Program-made: the position numbers and the translations under genes
The notes under the pieces: model-generated
The model's input: the letters and a program-made list of their open reading frames with translations, nothing else
Told to the model about the DNA's origin: nothing
Database searches by the model: none
In this document: positions 11,019 to 21,741 of the stretch, in pieces
How positions within the stretch are numbered: position 1 is the stretch's first letter
Layout: every line of letters starts with the position of its first letter
DNA from: Tolypocladium sp. Sup5 PDA-1
Taxonomy: Eukaryota > Ascomycota > Sordariomycetes > Hypocreales > Ophiocordycipitaceae
Direction of reading: 5' to 3'
Assembly: GCA_000750105.3 (NCBI GenBank)
Contig: JPHH03000003.1
Span: 806,001 to 870,000, forward strand
DNA length: 64,000 bases

Positions 11019-12139
11019 ATGGCCGACCAAAAGGCCAGGGCCGAGGCGCTGGTGCCCAAGTTCCAGCTCGACCGCGTTCTCAACCAAGGTGCTCCTCTCC
11101 TCTCCTCTCCCTGCACACGATCGACTCCCCTGCTTCTTGAGCCCTCCTCGCGGTGATACATGCGTGGAGTGTACGCTGATTACCGTGGACAGACCAGGCC
11201 GGCCGCCGCACCAGCATGCACGGCACCATCGACGGCCTCCCCGCCGTGCTCGTCGTCGAGCGCGCGCCGTTCCCAGCGTCGGCCGCGTACCTCGGCCGCC
11301 TGCCCGCCAGCCTCGCGCGCGTGCGCAACCTCGGCGCCAACGACATCTACAGCTGGAGCATGGCGCGGACGGGCGGCGATGACGTCCTGCCGCCGGGAGA
11401 AAAGGGCAACATCGGCGACGGCGGAGACGGCGAGGAGGATTTCTTCGCGGACCTCAAGATCAACCTGATATACCCGTGCACCGAGGCGCACGTCAAAAAG
11501 TACAGCAAGCAGGGCGTGCGGTTCGTCACGGAGACGCCCGCCATCTACAGGGGCGCGATACGGCCGTACATGCAGAGCAAGAGGGAGCAGGGCCGGCTCA
11601 ACTGGGTATTCAACATTATCGAGGGCAAGAAGGAGGTCGAAGACGTTATATACAGGACCAGGCTGGGCGAGGCGGGCGACGAGGGCTTCCTGCTGCTACC
11701 GGACCTCAACTGGGACCGGAGCACGCTCGATGCGCTGCACCTGCTCGCGCTGGTGGAGAGGCGGGACATATGGTCGCTGCGCGACCTCAAGAAGAAGCAC
11801 ATCCCCTGGCTGGAGCACATGAGGGCCAAGCTCGTGTCGGCCACGGTGTCGACGTACCCGTCCATCGAGCCGGACCAGCTCAAGCTGTACGTGCACTACC
11901 AGCCGACGTACTACCACTTCCACATCCACATCGTGCACGTCGCGCTCGAGGCCGGGGCGACACAGGCGACGGGCAAGGCCGTAGGGTTGGACGGCATCAT
12001 CGAGACGCTCAAGGCCATGGCGGGGGACGACGAGGCGGGCATGGACGGGGTGTCGATGAGCTACACACTAGGAGAGGCGAGCGAGTTGTGGACCGATGTG
12101 TTTGAGCCGCTCAAGAAGAGTGGTAAAGCTTCTCAATAG
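11019..12139 (+). CDS. dcs1: Scavenger mRNA-decapping enzyme DcpS (HIT family, 338 aa)
   Basis: It hydrolyses the m7GpppN cap dinucleotide left after 3'-to-5' mRNA decay. The exons are 11019-11088 and 11193-12139; the 104-bp intron splits a GAC codon and joins in frame. The N-terminal swapped-dimer domain is followed by the HIT domain with the histidine triad HFHIHIVHV at residues about 265, 267 and 269, preceded by the family phrase DQLKLYVHYQPTYY. Other DcpS hallmarks are LIYPCTEAHVKKYS, FVTETPAIY, LLLPDLNWD and KKKHIPWLEHM. Length is normal for the family. The 3' end overlaps the last 29 coding bases of the convergent GILT-like gene. Identification is firm; the symbol follows yeast usage. 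Confidence 0.95.
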
Positions 12140-13043
12140 CGATGACGAGGTCGTTGACGCCGGAGCCGTGGGGGCAGTCGATCCACTCGCCGCCGTCGCG
12201 GATGCAGTAGATTTCGTTGTTGAGCCGGATGGTGCAGCTTACGGTAACGTCGGCCTGGCGTTTGTTAGCTCCGTATCCGCGATGCGATGTGTCTGAAGAA
12301 TGCAAACGCACGTCAGCCGTCCGTTGGACGCTGGTTCGGAGGAGCTCGAGGCCGTGTGCGCCGTCGTCCCGCGTGGCGCACTCGTTGAGAGCCTGGAAGT
12401 CAATAGCATGCTCCAGGGCGCAGTCCTCGATGAGGGCGCGCTCGGGGATGTGCTTGTAGTCCTTGGTCAGGCACATTATGAAGCCGAGGTTGATCTTGGG
12501 GTCGGGGTAGAGCTCGCGCGCGCAGAGCTCGATGATGTTGCCCAGGCACTCCTCGGGGCCATGCTTGCACTCGACGCCGTCGTTGGCTGTTGGGCTGTGG
12601 GAAATTAGCCGAGAAGATATTGAGCAAAGGGGGTTTGCGACGTACGTTCCGATGTAGTTGAGCTTGAAGTCGACCTTGTCGTGGACGCGCTGCATGACGG
12701 GGAGGATCAGCTGCCGCAGGGCATCCTGCACGCTCTTGTTAGCATCACCGTGGTATCCGCTCCGCGATGTGTTTCATGTGCTGCGTACCCTCGTGTCAGG
12801 GCATTTGCTGATGATGTGCGCCTCCAACGGCACCAAGCCGCCCTTGGTTATCGCATCGCCGCCGGTCGCAAGGTCCTTGGCGTGGCGTCCAACATGCCGG
12901 AGGGAGACAGCAATGTTGAAGTATGCTATGACGCCGAGGAGCAAGGCGATGACAACATAGTGCAGCCTGCGGGATGGCGAAGGCATCGTGTTCTGGCTCT
13001 GGCTGCGGCTGCGGCTGCGGCTGCGAGTCCTCTTCTCATCCAT
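12111..13043 (-). CDS. GILT-like thiol reductase family protein (253 aa)
   Basis: There are four exons: 13043-12789, 12725-12646, 12594-12312 and 12254-12111. Introns are 51-63 bp; the third carries a clear GCTAAC branch site. A basic Arg/Ser N-terminus precedes a single hydrophobic segment (about 28-47), probably a signal anchor into the secretory or vacuolar system. The family signature CKHGPEECLGN lies near residue 121, followed by further conserved cysteines and a C-terminal WIDCPHG. GILT proteins reduce disulfides in acidic compartments with a CXXC motif. Here the site reads C81-P-D-T, so the second cysteine is absent. Activity is therefore doubtful, although the fold is well supported. 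The stop overlaps the DcpS coding end. Confidence 0.85.
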
Positions 13044-14634
13044 GGTGGGAGCCGCGAACCCGTGACGTGCCGTCTCGCTCGCTCGTTTGCTCGGTCGGTC
13101 GATCGAAGCTCGGCGTTGATGGGGATGGGATGATGCTACCTACCGCAAGGAGCAGGTGGAGGCGGGCGTGTCGGCGTCGGGTGATTGTCGATCCAAGCAA
13201 GTCAACCCTCTTGTGGCAACGGCACTATTGGTATCGAGAGAAGTAAGCAAAAGAGACGAAGTGGGTAAGAGTAGAGCGGCGATGACTTGTACTCCGTTAT
13301 GCGTGGACGAGATGGACAACGGTTGCGCAAGGTACGTAATGACCACGGTGCGGAGCAGGTGGATGAGTGCGGAGGTGGAGGCCGCCGTTCTTCCGGCTAG
13401 GGAACGGGGGCTTGTGGCCCTGGGGGGCCTGTTGGCAGCGAGTCAGAGTGACCTCACGTCTCCCAACCCTGGAAATCAGCCGCCACAGCACACATGACTT
13501 ACCTCGCATCTTTGTCCTCCCTCTTAACGTACAACTTAGTAGATAGAATTCTGCATGATGGTTTACGACGCTCAGTACTGGACCATTCGGCGGAATGTCG
13601 GGCCGCCGCCGTCTTAGACAGGGCCACGGACAGGTTCCGTTGGACGCTGCTGATCAACTCTGGCCCTGAAGCTCCAGGTGATGCTGTTCCTAAGCTTCCA
13701 TGGTGACACGGAGCGCAACACTGCAACCCGTCTTCACGGTGATGAAGCTCAAGGTATGCTTGCCATGTCAGACACCAACCTCGCAGTGACTTGCCTACAG
13801 AGCTGCGTGTAGCACGCCTTGCCCATCCTACTCTGGTTTCCAGCCAGACACTGCCTCGGTTGATCATGGACCGACAACCACCAACACTGTCGTGCCCCGC
13901 GTCTCATCACGGATGTTATGCTTTCTGGATATTGCCGACGGGAGGATTGTGCCGCCTCTTTATTCATAACAATGCATACGAGCCCGGCCGTTGCATCCGC
14001 CCGGCCGGACCCCAACCAGTCGTGGGTGCTTGCCGAGCCTGGAGCAGTGACGGCCTTGTATGACATCTGCCGACACCATGGCCGCGCTGCGCTCCGGCTC
14101 ATGATGATAAGAAGCAGCGACATGCCCGTTTTCCCGTATAAACAGCCAAGACGCCGTATAATAGCTGAAATTGGGAGAGCTCGTCCGCGCACTCTACTCG
14201 TAGGTATTCAGCCACGGTCGGGCTCCCGCTCTCGCTCCCACGTTGCATTGAAGTCTGGCCCCGCTTCCGGAGCGGACCTGCTTCAGGGGCCTTGGGGGCC
14301 GCTGGCTCACTGGTTCCCGGTCACTGATCAGCAGCTGAGCAGGCCCTGATGCGCGTCGACTTTGCGGGTGCTGGAGGTGGCGCAAGCCCAGGGCCACTGC
14401 AACCCGCGGTCGTCGTCCCAAGCTTCCCGCACTCTGCATCTCCAGATTGCCCCTTCAGTAGACCGACGCCTCGCTGTCGCATACAAGGCAAACTTGCCCT
14501 CTTGCTTGCTCTTGCCTTGCCCCCCGGTCGATCCGCAGTCCTCCCTTGCACCCGCAGTCCTCCCTTGCATCCGCCTGCAGGCAAGGATGACTGGCATCGA
14601 TCTGGCGATTCGACGATTGCTTCCTTGAGCGGCC
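13044..14634. other. Divergent intergenic region, no gene seen
   Basis: This is 1.6 kb between the 5' ends of two divergently transcribed genes. Small open frames on both strands show no recognisable protein. A GTACTCCGTTA element lies at 13289. It probably holds two promoters. Confidence 0.5.
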
Positions 14635-16401
14635 ATGGCTGCCTTATCAACAACCCGGGAGGGGGTCCTCGATGACCTGCTGCTCCCCTTCCACATCGAC
14701 GTTGAAAAGTGCCACGTGCTCTCACAGCGCTTCCTCGCCAACTTCGCCCAGCTCGCCGCAGAATCACAGGACCAGTTTCTGCCCACGCCCATATCCGAGT
14801 CGATCCTGCGCCCCGTCGCTGACCACGGCCATGGACGGTAAGCGGCCGCTGTCGCCCACGATGAGGCTGGACATGAGAGGCTAACATCTGCACAGACACC
14901 TCGCTATAGACATGTAAGCCGTGCTCACCTCGCATCAGATATCGCCTGCTCGCCAGTCATGGTCATGAGACGCGATGACGCGGGACCGTGCTCATGAGCC
15001 AAGCTGCTGACCTGTCACAGCGGCGGGACCAACCTCAGAGTCGGGTTCGTGGAATTACTCGCCAAGGAGGCATCGGCGCCGTTGGGAGTGAATGGAACGG
15101 CAACCAACGGACAAAGCAGCGGTCACAACAATGGCCACCCGCCGCCAGTTACCAAGCCCCCGTGCCGCATACAGCGACACCTGGAGAAGTCGTGGCCCAT
15201 CTCGAATCACCTGAAAAATGACAAGGCCGACAGCCTCTTCCTCTGGATTGGCAAGTGCATTGCCGAGGTTGTCGACGAGGGATGTCGGACACTACACATC
15301 CCAAGCGACCGTCCACTGCCTCTCGGTGTAACCTTTAGCTTCCCGACCGACCAGCACTCCTTGTCCGAGGCAACCATAACGTCCATGGGCAAAGGCTTCG
15401 CTATTCCGCCAGATGTCGAACTGGGAGCACGCCTCCAGCACGGGTATAACAAGTTCAGGACCGCCGACCTCCCGCCGATACGAGTCGCCGCCATTGCCAA
15501 CGACTCCGTCTCCACGCTGGTATCTTTTTTATTCAACTATGACGGCGCGGCGCACCGCCGTGCAACAATGGGCCTCATCCTCGGCACGGGCAGCAACGCC
15601 ACGGTTCCCTTGAGGTTGAGCCGCTTGCACCCCAGCAAGCAGCCGCAAAAAGTGAGCGTCTTACCCGGGGAAGAGGCCCAAGACGTAAAGATTGCGGTCA
15701 ACACGGAGTGGAGCATCAACGGAACGGAACCCCCGTTGCGGGAGCTGGGACTAATCACACCCTGGGACGACGAATTAAGCGCACAGAATGAAAGGCCCGG
15801 GTTCCAGCCGCTGGAGTACATGACGGCAGGCAGGTATCTCGGAGAACTGGGACGAATCATGCTGCTCAGTTACATGACCAAGACCCTCGGCCTGTCGGCA
15901 GACACATTACCGCCGGCGTTGCTCGAAAGGCACAGTCTAACGACGACGTTTCTCAGCCACTTCAAGCCCCCGGAACCAGCGGCCCTCGTGTCCAAGCTGA
16001 GGATGGAGTTTCCTGAGCCAACAGACAAGTCCCAGTTTACGTGGTCCGAGCCTCTGGCCAAGGCTTTATACGGTATTGCCAAGGCCATTGAGACTCGCGC
16101 CGCCGGTATCATGGCCGCGGCCATCATCGCCTTACTCACGCTGGCGGAGGAGATTCCCGCGGAGGGTCCGGCAACGAACTCGGATATAAGCGAACTTGGA
16201 GTCGGGTACACGGGTGGTTGCATCGTCCACTTCCAGGACTACCTGGTGGACTGCCAAACCTTTGTGGACGGGCTGATGGCCAAGAGATTCGGCAAGGAGG
16301 CGCCACTCCGGGTTGCGCTGAGCCCCTGCCACGACGGAGGCATCACCGGAGCTGGCATCCTGGTGGCCGCGGCTCAGTCGAGCCAGAACCCGGAGACGTG
16401 A
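14635..16401 (+). CDS. Hexokinase-family sugar kinase, possibly N-acetylglucosamine kinase type (533 aa)
   Basis: The exons are 14635-14837, an 18-bp micro-exon at 14896-14913, and 15021-16401; together they rebuild the phosphate-binding phrase HLAIDIGGTNLRVGF across both introns. Further family marks are LPLGVTFSFPTDQ, the catalytic-loop aspartate in AIANDSVSTL, GLILGTGSNA, the sugar-binding VNTEWSING, and SPCHDGGITGAGILVAA near the end. It phosphorylates a hexose with ATP, in the cytosol. Several positions differ from glycolytic hexokinases: NDS-VST replaces the usual NDT-VGT, and the DGS/GKGAA-like end is altered. This suggests one of the divergent fungal paralogues such as the HXK3/NAG5-type GlcNAc kinases or a regulatory HxkC/D type. 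No other GlcNAc-catabolism gene is in the window. Confidence 0.85.
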
Positions 16402-16951
16402 TAGGGCTGGCCGTTGCGGGGAGGGATCGAGCTGAAGGGCGAGTGCAGGACTAATGCTGTCTCACCAGAGGTGCAGCTGGCCATCGGAGCTGGGCCGTCG
16501 GTGTTGGGCCGTCGGTGTTGGGCCGTCGGTGTTGTACGCGGCCTCGGGAGATGCCGTAGCTGAGGTCGGGTCTACGGTCCTACACAATAGAGCAACTAGA
16601 GCCTGGTTGAAAGAAAAAGCCCAAGGCGGATGGCGACATCCGCCGTCGCATTGCAGGATGGAATCATGGCCCGGGAACCAACAGGTCAAGAAAGGAATGG
16701 TTCGCATGTCGCAAGCGGCCAGGATGGGTCCCTGGCGGTGATGTGATCGGTTGTCCCCGGGCGTCCGTCCACTTGCAGCCATGGATGGGCATCGAGAGAC
16801 ACAGGCCGACGACCGGCCCGCAGCGGGTCCCCAGGTCCCACCCACTGCGGCAGCCCACTAAAGCAGACTTCCGGCTGACCAACACCAACAAGCCGCGAAC
16901 GTTCACTGTCCAACTCTGTCTTGTTAATATTTTCTGCAGCTCACGGGAGTT
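16402..16951. other. Intergenic region with a small minisatellite
   Basis: These 550 bp lie between two co-directional plus-strand genes. Apart from the 14-bp tandem array at 16491-16532, nothing gene-like is seen. Confidence 0.5.
16491..16532 (+). repeat. 14-bp tandem repeat, three perfect copies
   Basis: The unit TGGGCCGTCGGTGT is repeated three times without mismatch at 16491-16504, 16505-16518 and 16519-16532. It lies in non-coding DNA just 3' of the hexokinase gene and is likely to vary in copy number. Confidence 0.9.
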
Positions 16952-19140
16952 ATGGATCTCTTGGGGGAACAAGGCTGCGAGAGAGAAACGTCTAGTGATG
17001 GCACCCGAGTCCTTGCTGGTGAAGAACGGAACATGCCCAAGCCGGGTCGTGCATCGGGAGCGACGGCGCCTCGGCCGGTCCCCGTGCCGGGCCGAGGCGC
17101 ACACGAAGAGGTCGACTTTGACCGGTTTGACCAGCTGTCGCGGTCGCTGCCCACGACGGGCCCGGTGCTGGAGCCGGAGCCGAGCGACCTGGCCATGCTG
17201 CGGCCCGTCGTGTCGAACCAGCCCGTCCGTGCCGTGCCCGGAGACGGCGACGGCGACGAGCCTCCCACGGAATCATCACCACTCCTGCGCCCACGCACAG
17301 CGTCCACCGCCGCCGCCATCGACGGCGACGAAGACCCCCCCTATCTGAACAACACCTCCCCCGGCCGCTTCTGGTTCATCTTCTCGCAGCTGCTCACGGC
17401 GCAGTTCATCGGCTGCTTCGACGGCACCATCATGGCGAGCTCGCACCCGGTCATCACGTCCTACTTTGGCGCCGCCAACTCGGCCTCGTGGCTGTCAACG
17501 GCCTTCCTGCTCACCTCGACGGCCTTCCAGCCGCTGCTGGGCCGCCTGTCCGACGCCGTGGGGCGCAAGCCGCTCTTCCTCGGGTGCCTGGTCGTCTTCG
17601 CGCTCGCGACGGCGTGGTGTGCGAGTGCGCAGAGCATCGAGAGCTTCATCGTCGCGAGGGCGTTTTGCGGGCTGGGCGCGGGGGGGTCCATGACGCTGGG
17701 GAGTATCATCACGAGCGACCTCGTGCCGATCGAGTGCGTCCCTTCTCTCTCCCTCACCCTCACCCTCCTCACTCTTCCATTAAGCTGACGCCCGCAGACG
17801 CCGCGGCGCGTACCAGTCGTACATCAACGTCACCTACGGCGTCGGCTCCGCGCTCGGGGCGGCCCTGGGCGGCGCCATGGCCGAGGCGCTGGGCTGGCGC
17901 TGGGAGTTTGGCGTGCAGATCCCGCCGCTGGTCCTGTGCATCGGCGTCGCGGCCGTCGCCATCCCGGGGGAGCTGGGCATCGCGGAGGAGGAGCGCAAGG
18001 GCGTGTGGCAGGCGCTGCAGGAGTTTGACGCCAAGGGCTCGCTGCTGCTGACGGCGGCGATTTGCTTTCTCATCCTGGGGCTGGTACGTTGTCTCCCCAA
18101 GCAGCTATCGCGAGTACCAAGTGGGAGCTAACACCTTGTCGTCAGAGTCTTGGTGGCAACGTATTGCCGTGTAAGTGCCTTCACAACTCCCACTCTGTTG
18201 ACCACGCCAGCATGGAGTGAAGACTGACAACGTCGCAGGGTCCCATCCCTTCGTCATCGTCTCCCTCACCATCTTCGCCGTCTGCTCCCCGGCCTTCCTC
18301 CTCGTCGAGTCGCGCGTCGCCAAGCCCATCATGCCCCTGCGCCTGATCCGCCGCTCGCCGCGCGCAAACCTCATCTTCTCCAACTTCTTCGCCGCCCTGC
18401 TCTCCAACTCCATCTTCTTCAACATGTGAGCCCCTACATCTACCCCTGACAACACCATTGCTCCGTTATATGCTGATGTGTGCTGTGATGCGCTGCCCAG
18501 TCCCCTCTACTTCCAGGCCGTGCTGCTCACCAGTGCCACCTCCTCCGGGCTGCGCCTCGTCCTGCCCTCGCTCATCTCGTCCATGGCCGGCGCCAGCACC
18601 GGCTTCGCCATCACCTGGACCCGGCGCCTCAAGTGGCCGCTGCTCGCCGGCGCGCTGTGCTACCTCGCCGGCGCCGTCTGCCTCTGCCTCCTGCGCCGCG
18701 ACCTGGCCCCCGCCGCCTACCTCCTCGTCCTCGTGCCCTCGTCCCTCGGCCAGGGCTTCCAGTTCCCCGGGACCTTCATGGCCATCCTCGCGTGCTCGGC
18801 GCAGACGGAGCAGGCCGTCGTCACCAGCACCCTCATCCTCTGGCGCTCGCTGGGCATGGTCCTCGGCGTCGCCGCCAGCAGCCTCGTCGTCCAGAACGCC
18901 CTCGTGCACTACCTGGGCCTGTACGTCCACGGCGACGACAGGGACGGCGTCATTGCCCGCGTCAGGGCGTCTGTCGAGGCCATCGCCCAGCTGGAGCAGC
19001 CGTACCGGGAGCAGGTCGTGCGGAGCTACGAGGCCGCGCTGCGTCTTACGTTTGCGTGCTGCATCGTCGTGGCGGCCCTTTCGGTGCTCCTGATTCTGCC
19101 CATCAAGCTGCCGCGGCTTGCATTGAGAAAGCGGCGGTAG
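16952..19140 (+). CDS. MFS transporter, DHA2-type (vacuolar basic amino acid/multidrug-like, 639 aa)
   Basis: Five exons (16952-17733, 17798-18083, 18146-18170, 18239-18425, 18501-19140) all join in frame; the third is only 25 bp. A long hydrophilic N-terminus of about 145 residues, containing a dileucine-like SSPLLR, precedes about 14 predicted membrane segments. MFS motif A appears as GRLSDAVGRKP after the second helix. DFDGTI-like FIGCFDGTIMASS and the LVPIERRGAYQS loop fit the fungal DHA2 branch, which includes Fnx1/Vba vacuolar basic amino acid carriers and drug exporters. Substrate cannot be fixed from sequence. The N-terminal acidic and dileucine region would suit vacuolar sorting. It is convergent with the CEF1 gene, with 194 bp between the stops. 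Confidence 0.9.
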
Positions 19141-19334
19141 CGTACCTGTGTAGCATGTTTCAATCCTAAACTTGGGGGGATACCCACGTATTATAGCATG
19201 ATTAAAAATAGAGGTTGTTGTCCCAGGTTTTGAATTCGACATCGAATTACATGTGGCGGAAGATGGCTCTGGACTCATACGCAGACCCGTCCTCTGCACG
19301 CCACCCGATGCACCAAACTGTCCCTTGCCCATTC

Positions 19335-21741
19335 TCAGTGATACCCATTCACGCCACCCGCCCGCAGAGCGTCCAGCTCGTCCCTGGACTTCCGAAACTC
19401 CTCTTGCGCCTCCCTCTCGCGCCGGCTCACGAAGCCGACCTCTTCCCTCAGCGCCTCCAGCCGCCTGTCGATCGCCACGTCCTCGGATATCGCCAGCGTC
19501 TTGAAGCCGTTGAGCGCGTTTCTCGCCTTCTCGAGCGCCCCCGAGGCGTCGCCGACCTTGTCCTTGAGCATCTTCTGCCGCTTCTGGTAGCCGCCGAGAT
19601 GGAGACCCAGCTTCTTCTCGAGCTTGGCTCCTTGCTCGGCAGAGGCCATGATGGAATCCCGCACAGACTGCAAACGGGGTGTTAGCATTCAAGGAAACAT
19701 GTCAATTGTGCTGGCAGCGGGTGAGAGAAAGGCTTACGTCAAATGCAGCGCGCATGGCTGCCTCCTGCTCGCCCTCGTCGTCGTTGTAGCAGCCGAGACC
19801 GAGAAGCGTCGAATCCTTGGCTCGACTGTCAAAGAAGGCCTGGGTCTCTTCGAAGCTGGGACGAGGCTTGGTTTCGGACAAAATCAGGAGGCGGGCGTCT
19901 GCAAGGGCGTTGTCGTCGATGCGGTCAATCGCTCGCGGATTTCCCTTGACCTGGGATCCGGGCAGGGGATATTTCGAGGCGTCATTAGCCATCAACGCTG
20001 CTGCCTCCTTGGCAATCAGGGCTTCGGCTGCGTTTGTGATCTTGTTGGCCTTTCTCAACAGATGTGTCAAGTCCACAACCTGCGGCCGCGGAAGACCGAG
20101 CTGCAAGACCTGGGTCCTCCGTCGCAGCTCGAGTTCCTCTTCAGCGGCTCGCCTCTCTTGCTCTCTTCGGTCGCGCTCAGCGGCATCCTCTTGTCGGGCT
20201 TCCTCGGTAGCTGCTGATTCCTTTTCCTCATCGGGAATCTCAAATTCCCACTCGGTGTCTTTGGGCTTGGGGAGCGAGGCAAGGCCTGACCGCAGCTGGC
20301 TTCGCAATGCCACGTCTCGCATCCTTATATCTCGGGGAGTTGCGGAAGCCAGTGACGTTCCGTCATCCCGATTCAAGGCAAACGTATCTCGCGGGGTTCG
20401 CATGGGCGTTTGTCCCGGCCGCCCCGGCGTGGCGTCCACTCCGTTGGCTCTCAAGGGCGTTGCCATGGGATTCGGCGTCGCCATGGTCTGTCTCCGAGGC
20501 GTAATGCCCTCAAAGCCTGTCGACCCTGCTCCCTCATGGAGGGGAGTGTTCTCGCCGCCCAGCAGCGCCGACTTGGTTTCGTTCAACGCTCGTATATTTC
20601 GAATCTCGTTGGCGATGTGGTCTTCCTGCTCGGGGGCCTTGGGCGTTCGGATGGGGGCGTTGGTGTTGAGGGTAGAGTACGAGTTGACGAAGCCTCTGGT
20701 CGCATCGTTGTCGCTCTCCCTGGCCATCGTGTTGGCCGCTTCTCCCATCTTGCCCATCTTGATAATGTCTTCCAATTCGCCATCGCTCACCTGCGGCGCT
20801 GGCAGATTCAGGGCACGGCGCTTGCTGTTCTGCTCCGCCTCCCTCAACTTCTGCATCTGGCCAGCCTTGATCGCAGCCTTTTGCGACTCTGACGCGCCGT
20901 CCTTCTCATTCTTTCGCCTCTTGCGATCGTTGTCGTCATCGCCGTCACCCTTTCGCTTCGTGGCTAGTTGTTGCTTCCGCGGGTCGAATGCTGCGCGCTG
21001 CATCTCATTGCGTACTTGCTCCTCCGAGGTGTCGTAGAATCCCGGGGCCGCTTTCTTCTCGAACGGGATATCGGCATTGTAGTCCATCTCGCCCTGCTTG
21101 CGGGTGGTGACCTTGACATTAATGCCGGCCGTCTTGAGTTCTCTCCGCTTCTGCAGCGATGCCAAGCGGCGAGACTCTTCCTGCTGACGCTCTCGCGCCT
21201 TTCTCTTGGCCTTCTTGCCCTGTGTATTGGCCAAGCGGGCGCGAGCCTCGCTCAGCATTTCCTTTTCGTCCTCGTCGAGATCGACCGTGTCCGGGCGGGC
21301 GGGCTTCGTTTCCGGGTCCGGGTCCAGCTCGCCAGGGCGCAGTCTCCTTACATCGTCGGCGCTCGGGGCCTGTGTCTCGCCGCCGTCGGGGCCGGTGAGG
21401 CCAAAGCCGGAGGACTCGCGCGCCTCGGCCTCGTCGAGCAGCTTCTGGTATCGTTCGAGGCACTGGTTGGCGGTGCGGCCGACAATGGGGGCGATGGTGC
21501 GCCATTGCGTGGGCATGATCTTGGCCAGGTGCAGCAGCTTCTCGTCCTCCTCCTTGCTCCATTCGATCTTCTTGATGCTGGGGTCCAGCCACTCGTTCCA
21601 GCGGGCCTTGCACTGCTTGGGCGTCTTGCGCGCCAGCAGCGAGGACACGCGTGCCCACTGGTTGAGGCCATACTTGGAGACGGAGGCCTTGAGGATCTCG
21701 TCCTCGATGTTGGTCCACACACCTCCCTTGACGACGGGCAT
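19335..21741 (-). CDS. cef1: Pre-mRNA splicing factor CEF1/CDC5 (778 aa)
   Basis: It is the Myb-type core subunit of the Prp19/NineTeen complex, needed for spliceosome activation in the nucleus. Exon 1 is 21741-19738 and exon 2 is 19667-19335; the 70-bp intron joins AAFD to SVRDS in frame. The ATG at 21741 begins the near-invariant MPVVKGGVWTNIEDEILK. Two Myb repeats occupy about residues 7-105 with the usual tryptophans (GLNQWARVSSLL, IEWSKEEDEKLLHL). A charged KKAKRKARERQQEESRRLASLQKRRELK region follows, then the Pro/Thr-rich middle, and a C-terminal coiled-coil segment ending VSRREREAQEEF. Length and order match fungal orthologues. Identification is firm. Confidence 0.96.

Noticed and set aside
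18466..19692. 408-codon open frame on the minus strand
   Set aside because: Antisense to the last exon of the DHA2 transporter and overlapping the end of CEF1; low-complexity Arg/Gly/Ala composition typical of GC-rich shadows.
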